Assembly (NCBI GenBank): GCA_964484465.1
Contig: CAZAFL010000004.1
Location: forward strand, 1-64,000
Length of the DNA stretch: 64,000 nt
From: CAZAFL01 sp964484465
Lineage (GTDB): Bacteria; Bacteroidota; Ignavibacteria; UBA10030; SZUA-254
Direction of reading: 5' to 3'
The stretch's first letter is position 1, and each line of letters starts with the position of its first letter. The notes below the pieces were generated by a model that did no database searches, was not told the DNA's origin, and was given only the letters and a program-made list of their open reading frames with translations. Positions 14,627 through 23,848 of the stretch are shown here, in pieces. Made by a program: the position numbers and the translations under genes.

Positions 14627-17137
14627 TCACGCCTCCGGATTCTTCTTCCCGAATTTCCTCCTCAGCTGTGGTGTCCGTGCAAGTCCAATCACGATAAACA
14701 ACCCTGCAAGTCCCCATCCAATATTAGTAATAATGAACCCCATGTGGTACGACTCCGGGTCAAATCGGAATGAGATTGAATGAGATCCCGCCGGAACAAT
14801 CACTGAACGCAGGATATAATTTGTCTGGTAAATTTCGGTTTCATTTCCGTCGATAAACGCCTTCCACCCCGCAGGGTAATACACTTCGCTCAAAACAAGT
14901 AAGGACGTTGAGGAAGAGTAGACGCTCAGTTCTATTTCGTGAGCTCCGTACTTCACCATCTGAACCGATGTGGAATCGGCATGCCTGAGTACGGATGAAG
15001 GTTGTTTCATCAGAATCGCAGTATGGCGCGGGTTAAAGACTCTCATTTGTCGAAAAAGTTCCGCTTTCTCAGAGATAACTTCAACACTATCGACAAAAAA
15101 CGCCCGCGGTAACCACCCCGGATTCGAATACGTTACCATCGTACGCGACTGGTCGACGTTGACGATTGGATATTGTTGATCGGGAAGTTTCCCCGGCGCA
15201 ACCAAATATTTGACGTTAAGCATGTTGAGAATATTCGATTGCAGCGGAAACCGCGGAGGGTCGATCCCCAGCGAATCCAATACTTCCTGGTAGATGCGCA
15301 ATTTCGCTGGGCTGTATCCTCCAATCGATTGAACAAAATGATACATCGAAGTATTATCCATGAAGAGATTATGTGTTACCGGATAGACGCGGTATAAGCT
15401 GGTATCTGCGAGCAGAAATTGTGTTGTTGCATCCGGCTGGAAATGCTCTGTTGTCGCAGTGTTCGGTTTTGGATTAATATACCTGATATCGTACACATAG
15501 AGGTCGATCACAAGCACAGCAATCAATGCCAGCGAAAATGCTGTAAACTGCAATTTGCGGTTCAGATAGAACCAGACAAGCACGAAAAACCCTGCGGCGA
15601 GGAAGGTGAATTTCACATAATCCACCCACACCACGTCGAATCGTTTTTGCTTGAGGATGGAAAGCACCTGCTCGCCATATTGCTGGAGATCTCCTTCTTT
15701 CACAAACATGAAGCCTGATAAATAATTGTAGAGTCCGCTTTTCGCCGCCGAAGCAATCAGAAAAACAGCGACGAATCCCCCCACAATGTACATCAGGCGT
15801 TTTTTAAGGTTGGCAATGTTCACTTTCACTGTACAGTCAGACACTTCCATAACATAGTTTAACCCGTACGCCGAAAGAATAGCGAAAATAAACGGCACGA
15901 GGTGCAGGATCATCGCAGGGACGCGAAATTTGTTGAAGAACGGAAAATACCTGAACATGAGGTCATACACGAACGGTGAATACTTACCGTATGCCATCAG
16001 GAAGACAATGATTGTAAGTATCCCGAGAAATTTTGTAAGCCTCTTCCGTTTGAACAGGATAGCCGTAAGTCCAAGGAAAAGCGGAACAATTCCCATATAA
16101 ACGGTAGTATCGGTAAATGGCATCCATCCCCAGTACAACGGAAGAGCAGTCTGCTGACCCTGATATTCGGTAACATAGCTGCTTGAGTAACCGAAGAATG
16201 ATGGAATAAGATAATTTATCGTCTCATATGGATGGAAGGACCAGCTTGTCGCGTAATCATACGTAAGACCTCCTGGCACACCGGCTTCACCGCTTCCCCG
16301 GATGGAGTAATGGGAATATTCCTCGACAGAAAGATACACGTAGGATGAAATGGCAAATCCGAGGAGAATCGCAGCCACAAAAAGCGAACCTTTGCTCAGA
16401 ACCGTGCGTGGCTGTGTGCGGATATCGGCAACACTCTCGTAGAGAAAATAGAGTCCGAGCACGAGAAATGTATAAAAAACTATTTGCACATGATAAGCAA
16501 GAAGCTGAGTACCGATTGCCGCGGCAAGCAATCCGAAGCTCAGGACATTACGTTTCTGAAAAAGGTTATAGGTAAGCAAAAACAATAACGGAATATAACT
16601 TATTCCGACAATTTCTGAACCGTGTCCGGTTTCAGCCCGGTCCAAGAAATAAGGATTCAGCATGAAGGTGATCGCCGCAAGAAGAGCCGGAAGGTGAGAA
16701 AATTTCAGTTGCCTGACAAGCAGGTACATTCCCACTCCACCAAGAAAAAAGTGGAGTATCATCCAGCTGACGTCGCCGTTCAGAAAAAATAATCTCCCAA
16801 TCACCTGTATAGCCGTTTGCAGGTAGTTCACATTGCGAGGCGCATAGGCGAGACTGCCGAATCCGGGCATGCCGCTGAAAACGTAGGGAAACCACAACGG
16901 CTCGATGTGTTCTGTTTCGCTCAGATGCTTGCCTGCCTCCTGCCAGCTTTCTGCGGTGGCAGTATCCCCGGAATCTGAAAAGACCATATTCTCAAAGATA
17001 ACTTTGTTGAACAGCACGACCATGATCGCATACAGCACCAAAATGCAAAGAAGGTCTTTCTTTACCGGAGAAAGCCTGTCGAACCAGGACTGTTTTCGGT
17101 CTCGAGCCTTTGCCGCAGATTGTTTTTCTTTCGCCAT
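14627..17137 (-). CDS. YfhO family membrane protein
   Basis: About 836 residues with a basic N-terminal tail, about twelve membrane segments and a soluble C-terminal beta domain before a final membrane helix. Family signatures include ENMVFSDSGDTATAESW in the first periplasmic loop, a glycosyltransferase-C-like acidic motif, PYVFSGMPGFGS and NPYFLDRAETGHGSEIVG. YfhO proteins are predicted GT-C sugar transferases, in Gram-positives linked to lipoteichoic acid glycosylation; here it probably modifies a surface glycan or lipid. AGAGGA lies five bases before the ATG. It follows the GT4 gene at 17164 on the same strand by 26 bases. Confidence 0.88.
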   Translation of the reverse strand: MAKEKQSAAKARDRKQSWFDRLSPVKKDLLCILVLYAIMVVLFNKVIFENMVFSDSGDTATAESWQEAGKHLSETEHIEPLWFPYVFSGMPGFGSLAYAPRNVNYLQTAIQVIGRLFFLNGDVSWMILHFFLGGVGMYLLVRQLKFSHLPALLAAITFMLNPYFLDRAETGHGSEIVGISYIPLLFLLTYNLFQKRNVLSFGLLAAAIGTQLLAYHVQIVFYTFLVLGLYFLYESVADIRTQPRTVLSKGSLFVAAILLGFAISSYVYLSVEEYSHYSIRGSGEAGVPGGLTYDYATSWSFHPYETINYLIPSFFGYSSSYVTEYQGQQTALPLYWGWMPFTDTTVYMGIVPLFLGLTAILFKRKRLTKFLGILTIIVFLMAYGKYSPFVYDLMFRYFPFFNKFRVPAMILHLVPFIFAILSAYGLNYVMEVSDCTVKVNIANLKKRLMYIVGGFVAVFLIASAAKSGLYNYLSGFMFVKEGDLQQYGEQVLSILKQKRFDVVWVDYVKFTFLAAGFFVLVWFYLNRKLQFTAFSLALIAVLVIDLYVYDIRYINPKPNTATTEHFQPDATTQFLLADTSLYRVYPVTHNLFMDNTSMYHFVQSIGGYSPAKLRIYQEVLDSLGIDPPRFPLQSNILNMLNVKYLVAPGKLPDQQYPIVNVDQSRTMVTYSNPGWLPRAFFVDSVEVISEKAELFRQMRVFNPRHTAILMKQPSSVLRHADSTSVQMVKYGAHEIELSVYSSSTSLLVLSEVYYPAGWKAFIDGNETEIYQTNYILRSVIVPAGSHSISFRFDPESYHMGFIITNIGWGLAGLFIVIGLARTPQLRRKFGKKNPEA

Positions 17138-17163
17138 TGGGTTCCTCTGGTTATTTCAGAAAA

Positions 17164-18393
17164 TTACGATAACAACACTTTTCCATAAATGTGTTCCAGT
17201 CGCGAGATGACACTGCCCCAGGAATATTGTTCTCTCACCACCTGCCAGCCCTTCTTCCCGATTCTTGCAGCGCGCTGCGGGTCGTTAAATAACGAAGCGA
17301 CCTGCTCGGCGATTTTTGGGGCCGTGTCACCAACAGCAACAGTTTCGGCATCCATACCGTCGATTCCTTCCACGCCGATTTTTGTCGTCACTACAGGGAG
17401 TCCCTGCGCCATAGCAACCAGCACTTTATTCTTCACGCCTCCCCCGAAGCGCATCGGGGCGACAAAGGCGATAGACTTTCTCAAGTACGGCGTGAAATCA
17501 GCTACAAATCCCAGCAATTGGATCCCCGGTAACTTTTTTGCAATGGAACGTAGGATTTCAGGAGGCTTTGACCCAATGACATACAGTTTAGCGTCGGGGA
17601 ACTGTTCAGCAATCCGGGGAAATATGTCCTCACAGAGCCAAATGACCGCATCGACATTCGGCTGATGTGAATAACTTCCCAGAAATACAAGACTCCGTGG
17701 TTCTTTCATGTTTGAATCGGGTACCTGTTCAGCGACATCGTACGCATGCGGAAAATAACTGATGTTATTGCTTCCTGTCAGCCATCTCAACAGCAATCTA
17801 TCCTGGTCTGTGACGCTCAGAATATGATCGAACTTCTCCACTATGTTACGTTCATAGATTGACCAGCGGCACCATTCAATCATCATCATAAGTTTGGTCA
17901 TAAGCGATTTGCTTTTTTTGTAACGGCGGTACGCCGGCCTGAACGACACGTCGATTTCGTGGAGAAATGTCTTTCCTTGTTCCACGTACCGCACATACTG
18001 ACCCATCTGCGTAAACTCGATTTGAACAATATCAAATAATTCCTCCCTTGTCAATTTTTTGATAAGCCGCGCCATCTTTGAATGACGATACTTGCTGACG
18101 TAATACGGCTGCCAGAGGAGAAAACTTCGTATCAATTGGAATATCCGAAAGAGCACAAGGTATGTGTTCCATACGAACTGCTGTTGAACACCCTTATCAC
18201 GCGGAATAAAATAACATCGAATCGGCATCTTCTTGAGGTCTTCGGACAATATCTGCTCGTCTCTGTCGCAGAATGACACCAGGGTTACCTGATGTCGGGA
18301 CATAAGATGCTCAACCATTCCATAGATAAACACACCGCCTCCCTGACCGCACAATGGATGAGGTAAATATGGAGAAACGATGAGGATTTTCAT
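17164..18393 (-). CDS. GT4-family glycosyltransferase
   Basis: About 409 residues with a GT-B fold. The N terminus MKILIVSPYLPHPLCGQGGGVFIYGM is the acceptor-side loop. The C-terminal half has FLGSYSHQPNVDAVIWL and FGGGVKNKVLVAMAQGLPVV, the family's nucleotide-sugar region, though the first Glu of the usual E-x7-E is replaced (FGGGVKNKVLVA). It closely resembles transferases of exopolysaccharide clusters that extend lipid-linked repeat units in the cytoplasm. It lies between the acyltransferase and YfhO on the minus strand. Confidence 0.85.
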   Translation of the reverse strand: MKILIVSPYLPHPLCGQGGGVFIYGMVEHLMSRHQVTLVSFCDRDEQILSEDLKKMPIRCYFIPRDKGVQQQFVWNTYLVLFRIFQLIRSFLLWQPYYVSKYRHSKMARLIKKLTREELFDIVQIEFTQMGQYVRYVEQGKTFLHEIDVSFRPAYRRYKKSKSLMTKLMMMIEWCRWSIYERNIVEKFDHILSVTDQDRLLLRWLTGSNNISYFPHAYDVAEQVPDSNMKEPRSLVFLGSYSHQPNVDAVIWLCEDIFPRIAEQFPDAKLYVIGSKPPEILRSIAKKLPGIQLLGFVADFTPYLRKSIAFVAPMRFGGGVKNKVLVAMAQGLPVVTTKIGVEGIDGMDAETVAVGDTAPKIAEQVASLFNDPQRAARIGKKGWQVVREQYSWGSVISRLEHIYGKVLLS

Positions 18394-18423
18394 CTGGTAA
18401 ACACATCGATTTTCTTACAACGG

Positions 18424-19023
18424 TTAGCTGTTTGCGGATGCATCGCCGGAAGGATTTTTTTTGGCGGCAGGTTTCCACATGTCCGAGTCGAAATACGGAA
18501 AATAAACCGGACGGTATCGAAGGTCGGAAGTACGTTGCCCGATAACCTTCGCCGGAACTCCGGCGATAATGCTGCACGCCGGAAATGATGATGTGACAAC
18601 ACTTCCCGCGCCGACAACACAGCCGCGAGAGAGCGTCACACCCGGCATGATCATCGCCCGTGACCCGATCCAGACATAATCTTCGATGACAACTTCTTTT
18701 CCCATTGCGTGGAATTCGGGATCCTGCGCGTCATGGGTGAGACTCATGATATACACTTCCGGAGAAATGCTTACACAATTGCCGATCTTCACTCCAGTTC
18801 TTCCGTCAATGTAACATCTGCGGTTAATTGTCGTCGCTTCTCCGATGGAAATTCTTCTTCCTGTAAAAAAGCATCCCATATGAACCGCACTCTTCTTCCC
18901 GATCGGTATTCCGAAACAGGTTCTCAAATACGCATGACGAATAGCATAGACAGGCATGCGCGAGATGAACGCGTTGTAAAAATAGTAGAGGAACGCGCCG
19001 AAGAATTTAATCAATCTCTGCAT
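18424..19023 (-). CDS. hexapeptide-repeat acyltransferase
   Basis: About 199 residues with left-handed beta-helix hexapeptide repeats (ISIGEATTINRRCYIDGRTGVKIGNCVSISPEVY, then VVIEDYVWIGSRAMIMPGVTLSRGCVVGAGSVV). The His in LTHDAQDPEF matches the catalytic His of WcaF/maltose-acetyltransferase-type enzymes. It probably O-acetylates a sugar of the polysaccharide made by this cluster. It is 17 bases after the GT2 gene at 19041, in the same operon. Confidence 0.88.
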   Translation of the reverse strand: MQRLIKFFGAFLYYFYNAFISRMPVYAIRHAYLRTCFGIPIGKKSAVHMGCFFTGRRISIGEATTINRRCYIDGRTGVKIGNCVSISPEVYIMSLTHDAQDPEFHAMGKEVVIEDYVWIGSRAMIMPGVTLSRGCVVGAGSVVTSSFPACSIIAGVPAKVIGQRTSDLRYRPVYFPYFDSDMWKPAAKKNPSGDASANS

Positions 19024-19040
19024 GAATTATGCGGGAAGGT

Positions 19041-19898
19041 TCAAACTCTGATGCCATGTTTCGAATGAAAGTATGTCGCGGGGTCAGTCCCGAAAATTTT
19101 CTTCCAGCTCCATCGAAACGATAACGCCAGTGGACGGTATGCAAACGGTTTAACAAAGTTTCGGTAGGTCGAATAGAGCACATCGGACCAAGTGCCATAC
19201 ATTGCGCAGATCTTCACTACATCTCGTGCTGCGCGCCACCGCTTGACGAGTATGCCGTTATACCCAGTGTAATGGTAGTCGACAACGATATCGGGAATAA
19301 GTCCCATCTTTAACCCCCGCTTTGCGCACCGCGCCCACAACTCAATGTCACCCGCCACAAAATCAGTAGAGAGAGGACCGATACGGTCAAATACATTTCG
19401 TCTCATAAATGAAGCAAGACTCATCACTGTCTGCTTCTGCCGGAGCCAGTGCCAGAGCGAAAGCTTCGATTCATCCATCATGATTGTCTGAAACTGACGA
19501 ACGGCGGCTCCATCCTGCTCGTCCCACACTTCGGTCTGGCCGAAAACGATATCAACATCGGGATGATTTGAAAAATAGTCGGCAACCTGGTGGAACACTC
19601 CGGGCCGGAGGACATCATCATCACTCATCAACTTAATAAATTCTCCGGAGGCAAGTTTGATGCCCTTGTTAATTGCGAAGTACTCTCCCCCGTCCGGCTC
19701 CGAAATCCATTTCGAGATTCTGTTGCCATAGGACTTAATCAGGGCGACCGTTCCATCAGTGGAAGCGCCATCGACAATAACAATTTCCAGATCAGGATAA
19801 TTATCCTCAAGCAATGTATCCAACATGCGCTTCAGCGTCGCCTGGCGGTTGCGAGTCGGAATGACGACCGAGAATTTTGGATATCGATTCGTATCCAC
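19041..19898 (-). CDS. GT2-family glycosyltransferase
   Basis: About 285 residues. GT-A motifs: FSVVIPTRNRQATLKRML, IVIVDGASTDGTVALIK and the DXD-like MSDDDVLRPG metal-binding site. GT2 enzymes invert configuration and use a nucleotide sugar at the cytoplasmic membrane; donor unknown. The start is a GTG preceded by AAGGGTG. It begins 3 bases after the GDP-fucose-synthase-like gene, so the likely donor (a GDP-deoxysugar) could be made by its neighbour (inference). Confidence 0.88.
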   Translation of the reverse strand: MDTNRYPKFSVVIPTRNRQATLKRMLDTLLEDNYPDLEIVIVDGASTDGTVALIKSYGNRISKWISEPDGGEYFAINKGIKLASGEFIKLMSDDDVLRPGVFHQVADYFSNHPDVDIVFGQTEVWDEQDGAAVRQFQTIMMDESKLSLWHWLRQKQTVMSLASFMRRNVFDRIGPLSTDFVAGDIELWARCAKRGLKMGLIPDIVVDYHYTGYNGILVKRWRAARDVVKICAMYGTWSDVLYSTYRNFVKPFAYRPLALSFRWSWKKIFGTDPATYFHSKHGIRV

Positions 19899-19901
19899 GT
19901 T

Positions 19902-20858
19902 TTACACCCTTACCAATCCCTTAGGAAGGTTCTCGTGAAACCACGCAATGGTTTTGCGTAATCCATCTTCCAGGCTTGTAGCACATTGAATACCCAATTT
20001 ATTCATTCGTTGAACATCAAAGATCTTTACCATCTGGCCATCGGGCTTTGACGTATCCCATGCCAATTGACCTTTGTAGCCGATAAACCCGGCAATCAAT
20101 TCCGCGAGCTCCTTTATCTGTGTTGCGACGCCGGATGAAAGGTTCACTGGTTCCGACGTGTCATACTGTTCGATGAAAAACGGTAACGTCTCGACAACAT
20201 CCTTTGCGTACACAAAATCGCGCTGAGGATTTCCTGTGCCGAAAAGCGGCACACTGTTTTTACCATGTTGCTTCGCTTCCCAGAACTTCCGGACCATCGC
20301 CGGGATGACATGGGAGTTTTCGTACGAATAATTATCATATTCCCCGTACACATTTCCCGGGATCATAATCACACTATTAAAGCCATATTGTTCCCTGTAT
20401 GCAACCGACTGTACCAGAACCATTTTTTTTGCCGTCGAATATGCAGCGCTTTCTTTTTGAGGATAGCCGTTCCACATCTGACTTTCACCGATCGGTGAAG
20501 TAGCGCTTCCCGGATACGCACACCCGCCCATTGCCGTCACAAGTTTTTTCACACCGCTCTCGTAAGCGTGCTGGAAAACATTCGTGTTGATGAGAATATT
20601 GTCGTTAAAGAACTCTACAGGATAATTCTTGTTCGCGAGAATCCCGCCTACCTTTGCAGCAAAATGGACAAGGATGGTCGGCTTGGTGTCGGCAAACATC
20701 TTTTTGCTCGCTTCCGGATTTCGCAGGTCATATTGTTTTGAGGAGGTGGCAACAATTTTCGATTTGGGATAACGACGCTTCAACACGGGAAGAGCGTTCA
20801 TTCCCAAAAACCCGTTTGCCCCTGTCACCAAAATTATGTCGTTTTCAGTTGGGGTCAT
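19902..20858 (-). CDS. GDP-L-fucose synthase-like NAD(P)-dependent epimerase
   Basis: About 318 residues, an extended SDR. It has GANGFLG (residues 14-20), HFAAKVGGILANKNYP, which matches GDP-fucose synthases (Fcl/WcaG), MGGCAYPGSATSPIGE, and a YSTAK catalytic Tyr/Lys pair followed by PGNVYGEYDN. Fcl turns GDP-4-keto-6-deoxymannose into GDP-L-fucose. No GMD (GDP-mannose dehydratase) is in the window, so the substrate must come from elsewhere or differ. Its start overlaps the previous stop by four bases (ATGA), showing tight coupling. Confidence 0.82.
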   Translation of the reverse strand: MTPTENDIILVTGANGFLGMNALPVLKRRYPKSKIVATSSKQYDLRNPEASKKMFADTKPTILVHFAAKVGGILANKNYPVEFFNDNILINTNVFQHAYESGVKKLVTAMGGCAYPGSATSPIGESQMWNGYPQKESAAYSTAKKMVLVQSVAYREQYGFNSVIMIPGNVYGEYDNYSYENSHVIPAMVRKFWEAKQHGKNSVPLFGTGNPQRDFVYAKDVVETLPFFIEQYDTSEPVNLSSGVATQIKELAELIAGFIGYKGQLAWDTSKPDGQMVKIFDVQRMNKLGIQCATSLEDGLRKTIAWFHENLPKGLVRV

Positions 20859-21790
20859 AAATTCGTAAAACGATTGTTCCTCAGGATATTAAACCCCTTT
20901 ATGAGCTCGCGGATTCCCATTTCAAGTGTATGCTCGGGTTGATATCCTGTCCGTTCAATTTTCTCGTTGCTGACGATATAATTACGCTGGTCCGGATCCT
21001 TGCCCATTTCTGCCTCGGTGTAATGAAGACTGGGAATCTGTTCTTTGATTTTCTGGCACAATTCCATCTTGGAGAGATTCGCCGTGCTCAATCCCACGTT
21101 ATAGATATTATTTTTCATCCGGTTGAAATTATGGAGGCCGTGTAAAAACGCTTTTGCGACATCCCGGACGTGGATGTAATTACGCTTGAAGTGCGCTTCA
21201 AACAGTACGATAAACCTGTCAGTATAAGCGCGATAGGTAAAATCATTGACCAGGAGGTCCAGTCGCATGCGAGGACTCATCCCAAATACTGTTGCGAGCC
21301 GGAAGCTGATACAGTTACCCGTGTCGAGAAGCAGTTTTTCTGATTCTGCTTTCGTCTTGGCATACAATGACAAGGGGTTCAGAGGCGTTTCTTCGGTGCA
21401 ATACACATCTGCCTGACCGATGCCGTAGCCGCTGTTTGTGGTAGGATATAACACCATCTGCTCTTTTGAACGGAGGCGATTCACGAGGGCAACCGCATCG
21501 TAATTCAGTGACCGTGTTGCGGTCTTGTCCATATTCGACGCAGGTGCACCGACAATTGCTGCGAGCGGAATTATGACATCCGCATCTTTCATCGCACGCT
21601 TTACAGTTTCTTCATCCCGCGCATCGCCTTTGACAACATCAAAGTTTGGGTTTGAACAGCACTCGGCAAGGGAGGTTTGGCTGTAGAGAAAGTTGTCGAG
21701 GACGGTAACTTTGTACCTCTGATTGAGGAGAGTTGGAGCCAATATGGAACCGATATATCCGGCACCGCCAGTGACTAATATTTTCATCAT
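20855..21790 (-). CDS. NAD-dependent sugar epimerase/dehydratase
   Basis: About 311 residues, an extended SDR with GGAGYIGS at the N terminus, DARDEETV for the NAD adenine and PTTNSGYG ... YAKTKAESEKL with the catalytic Tyr and Lys. It probably modifies a nucleotide sugar (epimerase, dehydratase or reductase); sequence alone does not settle which. It overlaps the next gene by four bases and follows the GNAT gene by 14. Confidence 0.85.
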   Translation of the reverse strand: MMKILVTGGAGYIGSILAPTLLNQRYKVTVLDNFLYSQTSLAECCSNPNFDVVKGDARDEETVKRAMKDADVIIPLAAIVGAPASNMDKTATRSLNYDAVALVNRLRSKEQMVLYPTTNSGYGIGQADVYCTEETPLNPLSLYAKTKAESEKLLLDTGNCISFRLATVFGMSPRMRLDLLVNDFTYRAYTDRFIVLFEAHFKRNYIHVRDVAKAFLHGLHNFNRMKNNIYNVGLSTANLSKMELCQKIKEQIPSLHYTEAEMGKDPDQRNYIVSNEKIERTGYQPEHTLEMGIRELIKGFNILRNNRFTNL

Positions 21791-21804
21791 GTTATAGTAT
21801 CGTG

Positions 21805-22710
21805 TTAATAGACTTCGGCATCGGCCTGAACGAGATGCCAGCGTGAGAAATCATAAAGATATTCGTGATTTGTGTTCAACACATTAATACAGAAATATCG
21901 CTCTCGCTGCAGTTCTGTAAACCCCAGGTCATTGACCGCAGACGCCAGCGTAGTACCGGGTAATGCCCAGGTTGTCACGGATTCTACCTTCTGCTCCAGC
22001 AACCGCAAATATGCTATCCGAAATAACTCTGTCAGTGTTTTGACTTCGTTACCGGGACATTGAAAATCTACAATATCACCATGGCGCCGTTGCGTTACCG
22101 GGTCGTGGAATATTTTCGTAACTGTGAATGAGCTGTTATCCAGCTTAACATACTCATATTGATAAATGGGATTTTGGTCAAACCTCCATTTCCGGATTGT
22201 CGTGTCGTAGTCAAATCTCACAATATCTTTGTTGACCGGAGTATTTGAATCGCTGAGACCGGACGAGGCAGTCGAGTCGGTCGCCTGAGATGCGGGTTTA
22301 CACATTGAGTTGATTTTTCCTATTGTGGTCCAGCCGAACGATTGCTCGACGGCCATTTTACCATTGGTATTGGGAAGAACACAAAGCACATCGAGGTCAG
22401 GAAAAGAGCGAAACGTACGCAATCCCAGTTCCTTAAAAATCCCTTTCCCCCGCCAATCCGGAGCTACAAGAAGGTCGATCGCCTGGCCGGCGATGGCGCC
22501 GTTGTGCAGCATCCGTTTTTGCAATCCAAATACCCCGACTAACGAATTACCGTCGTAAGCGCACATCATTACCGTCGGATAACACGATTCAAAATACTGC
22601 CAAATAAAATATGCCTCAGTTTTCTTCCGTGCGTATTGCGCATTGATAAGTTTTGTCAATTCACTCACGTCCGAGCGCCTGGCAAGCCGATAAACAATTT
22701 CTCCCTGCAT
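21805..22710 (-). CDS. GNAT-family N-acyltransferase
   Basis: About 301 residues. The first half is a GNAT domain: YRLARRSDVSELTKLI and the acetyl-CoA loop IDLLVAPDWRGKGIFKELG with the R/Q-x-x-G-x-G/A-like signature RGKGIF. The second half is less typical and may be a degenerate second GNAT-like domain. Placed 3 bases after a DegT-type aminotransferase, it probably acylates the amino sugar that enzyme makes (inference from context). Confidence 0.8.
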   Translation of the reverse strand: MQGEIVYRLARRSDVSELTKLINAQYARKKTEAYFIWQYFESCYPTVMMCAYDGNSLVGVFGLQKRMLHNGAIAGQAIDLLVAPDWRGKGIFKELGLRTFRSFPDLDVLCVLPNTNGKMAVEQSFGWTTIGKINSMCKPASQATDSTASSGLSDSNTPVNKDIVRFDYDTTIRKWRFDQNPIYQYEYVKLDNSSFTVTKIFHDPVTQRRHGDIVDFQCPGNEVKTLTELFRIAYLRLLEQKVESVTTWALPGTTLASAVNDLGFTELQRERYFCINVLNTNHEYLYDFSRWHLVQADAEVY

Positions 22711-22713
22711 CGG

Positions 22714-23811
22714 TTACCAGCCGCTTCTTATCGTTTTGATAATGAGTTCAACCTCGTCATCCTTTAATCCATTATGCACGGGGATTGCTACCTGCCGGTC
22801 GTTAAAGAACTCCTGGTGTACCAGGTCGCCGCGGATGCCGCCGAACACCGTATTCTGATCAATGCGCAAATGAACAACGGACGAGGGGATGCCCTTTTCC
22901 CGCAGCTTCCGGATAAAATCCTCCCGCCGCTCGACGAGAATTGTGAATAGCCAGTATGCGCTTTCCCTGTCATTTTTGTAGTCGAGAAGTTGCAGACCGG
23001 GAACACCGTGGAGTTCCTTGAAGTAACGCGATGCAATCTGTCTGCGACGCCGAAGATTAGCAGGAAACTGTTCGAAGTTGCCCAGCCCGACCGCAGCGGC
23101 AAGGTCGTTCATATGATACTTATAGCCCACTTCAGTGAGGTCATAGATGCGTTCCCCCAGGATAGAGGGCTTGCTGTTTGCACGGTCGATGCCGAACCAT
23201 CGCCGGGCAAATGCGCGCCGAGCATCCCCTGGGTCAAGGCAACACAATGCTCCGCCATCTCCCGTGGTAAGATGCTTGATCGCCTGAAAAGAAAACGCGG
23301 TGTAACGGGAGATATTCCCGATGACTTTGCCCTGATATGTTGCGCCAAGAGCATGTGCAGCGTCTTCGATAACAGCAAGGTGATGTTGCTGCGCGATGGC
23401 GTTTATCTCATTCATTTCGCACGGGTACCCTCCCCAATGTACCGGCATAATCGCTTTTGTCCGCTCTGTGATTTTCTCTTTTATGGATGCAGGCGCAATA
23501 TTTCCGGTCATCGGGTCGATATCGGCAAACACGGGGACCGCCTGTTGCATGAGGATAACGAGTCCTGTCGCGACAAAGGTTTGCGCAGGTAATATGACTT
23601 CGTCGCCGGGTTCAATTCCCGCGACAGCGAGTGCCAGATGAAGGGCCGCAGTGCCGCTGTTGACTGCTGCAGGATGGGGCAAGCCGATCCGAGAAGTTAG
23701 AGCCTCTTCAAATTCCCTGACGCGGGGACCTTCACTCACCCAGTTCGATTGAAGTGTTTGGGCGGCGAACGCAATTGCTCGATCTGATATGCGGGTATTA
23801 AAAAATTCCAT
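22714..23811 (-). CDS. DegT/DnrJ/EryC1/StrS sugar aminotransferase
   Basis: About 365 residues, a PLP enzyme of fold type I. NSGTAALHLAL binds phosphate, EDAAHALGA has Asp150 against the pyridine N, and the Schiff-base Lys is residue 179 in FSFQAIKHLTTGDGG. Family members transaminate nucleotide-linked keto sugars, such as dTDP-4-keto or 3-keto-6-deoxyhexose, using glutamate. Together with the adjacent GNAT and SDR genes it points to an N-acylated amino sugar in the polymer. Confidence 0.92.
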   Translation of the reverse strand: MEFFNTRISDRAIAFAAQTLQSNWVSEGPRVREFEEALTSRIGLPHPAAVNSGTAALHLALAVAGIEPGDEVILPAQTFVATGLVILMQQAVPVFADIDPMTGNIAPASIKEKITERTKAIMPVHWGGYPCEMNEINAIAQQHHLAVIEDAAHALGATYQGKVIGNISRYTAFSFQAIKHLTTGDGGALCCLDPGDARRAFARRWFGIDRANSKPSILGERIYDLTEVGYKYHMNDLAAAVGLGNFEQFPANLRRRRQIASRYFKELHGVPGLQLLDYKNDRESAYWLFTILVERREDFIRKLREKGIPSSVVHLRIDQNTVFGGIRGDLVHQEFFNDRQVAIPVHNGLKDDEVELIIKTIRSGW

Positions 23812-23848
23812 TTATGAAACTGCTATCTTAGAGTTTTGTCCACCACCG

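Noticed and set aside
22990..23592. 200-residue plus-strand frame
   Set aside because: Antisense to the DegT aminotransferase, whose motifs are unmistakable.
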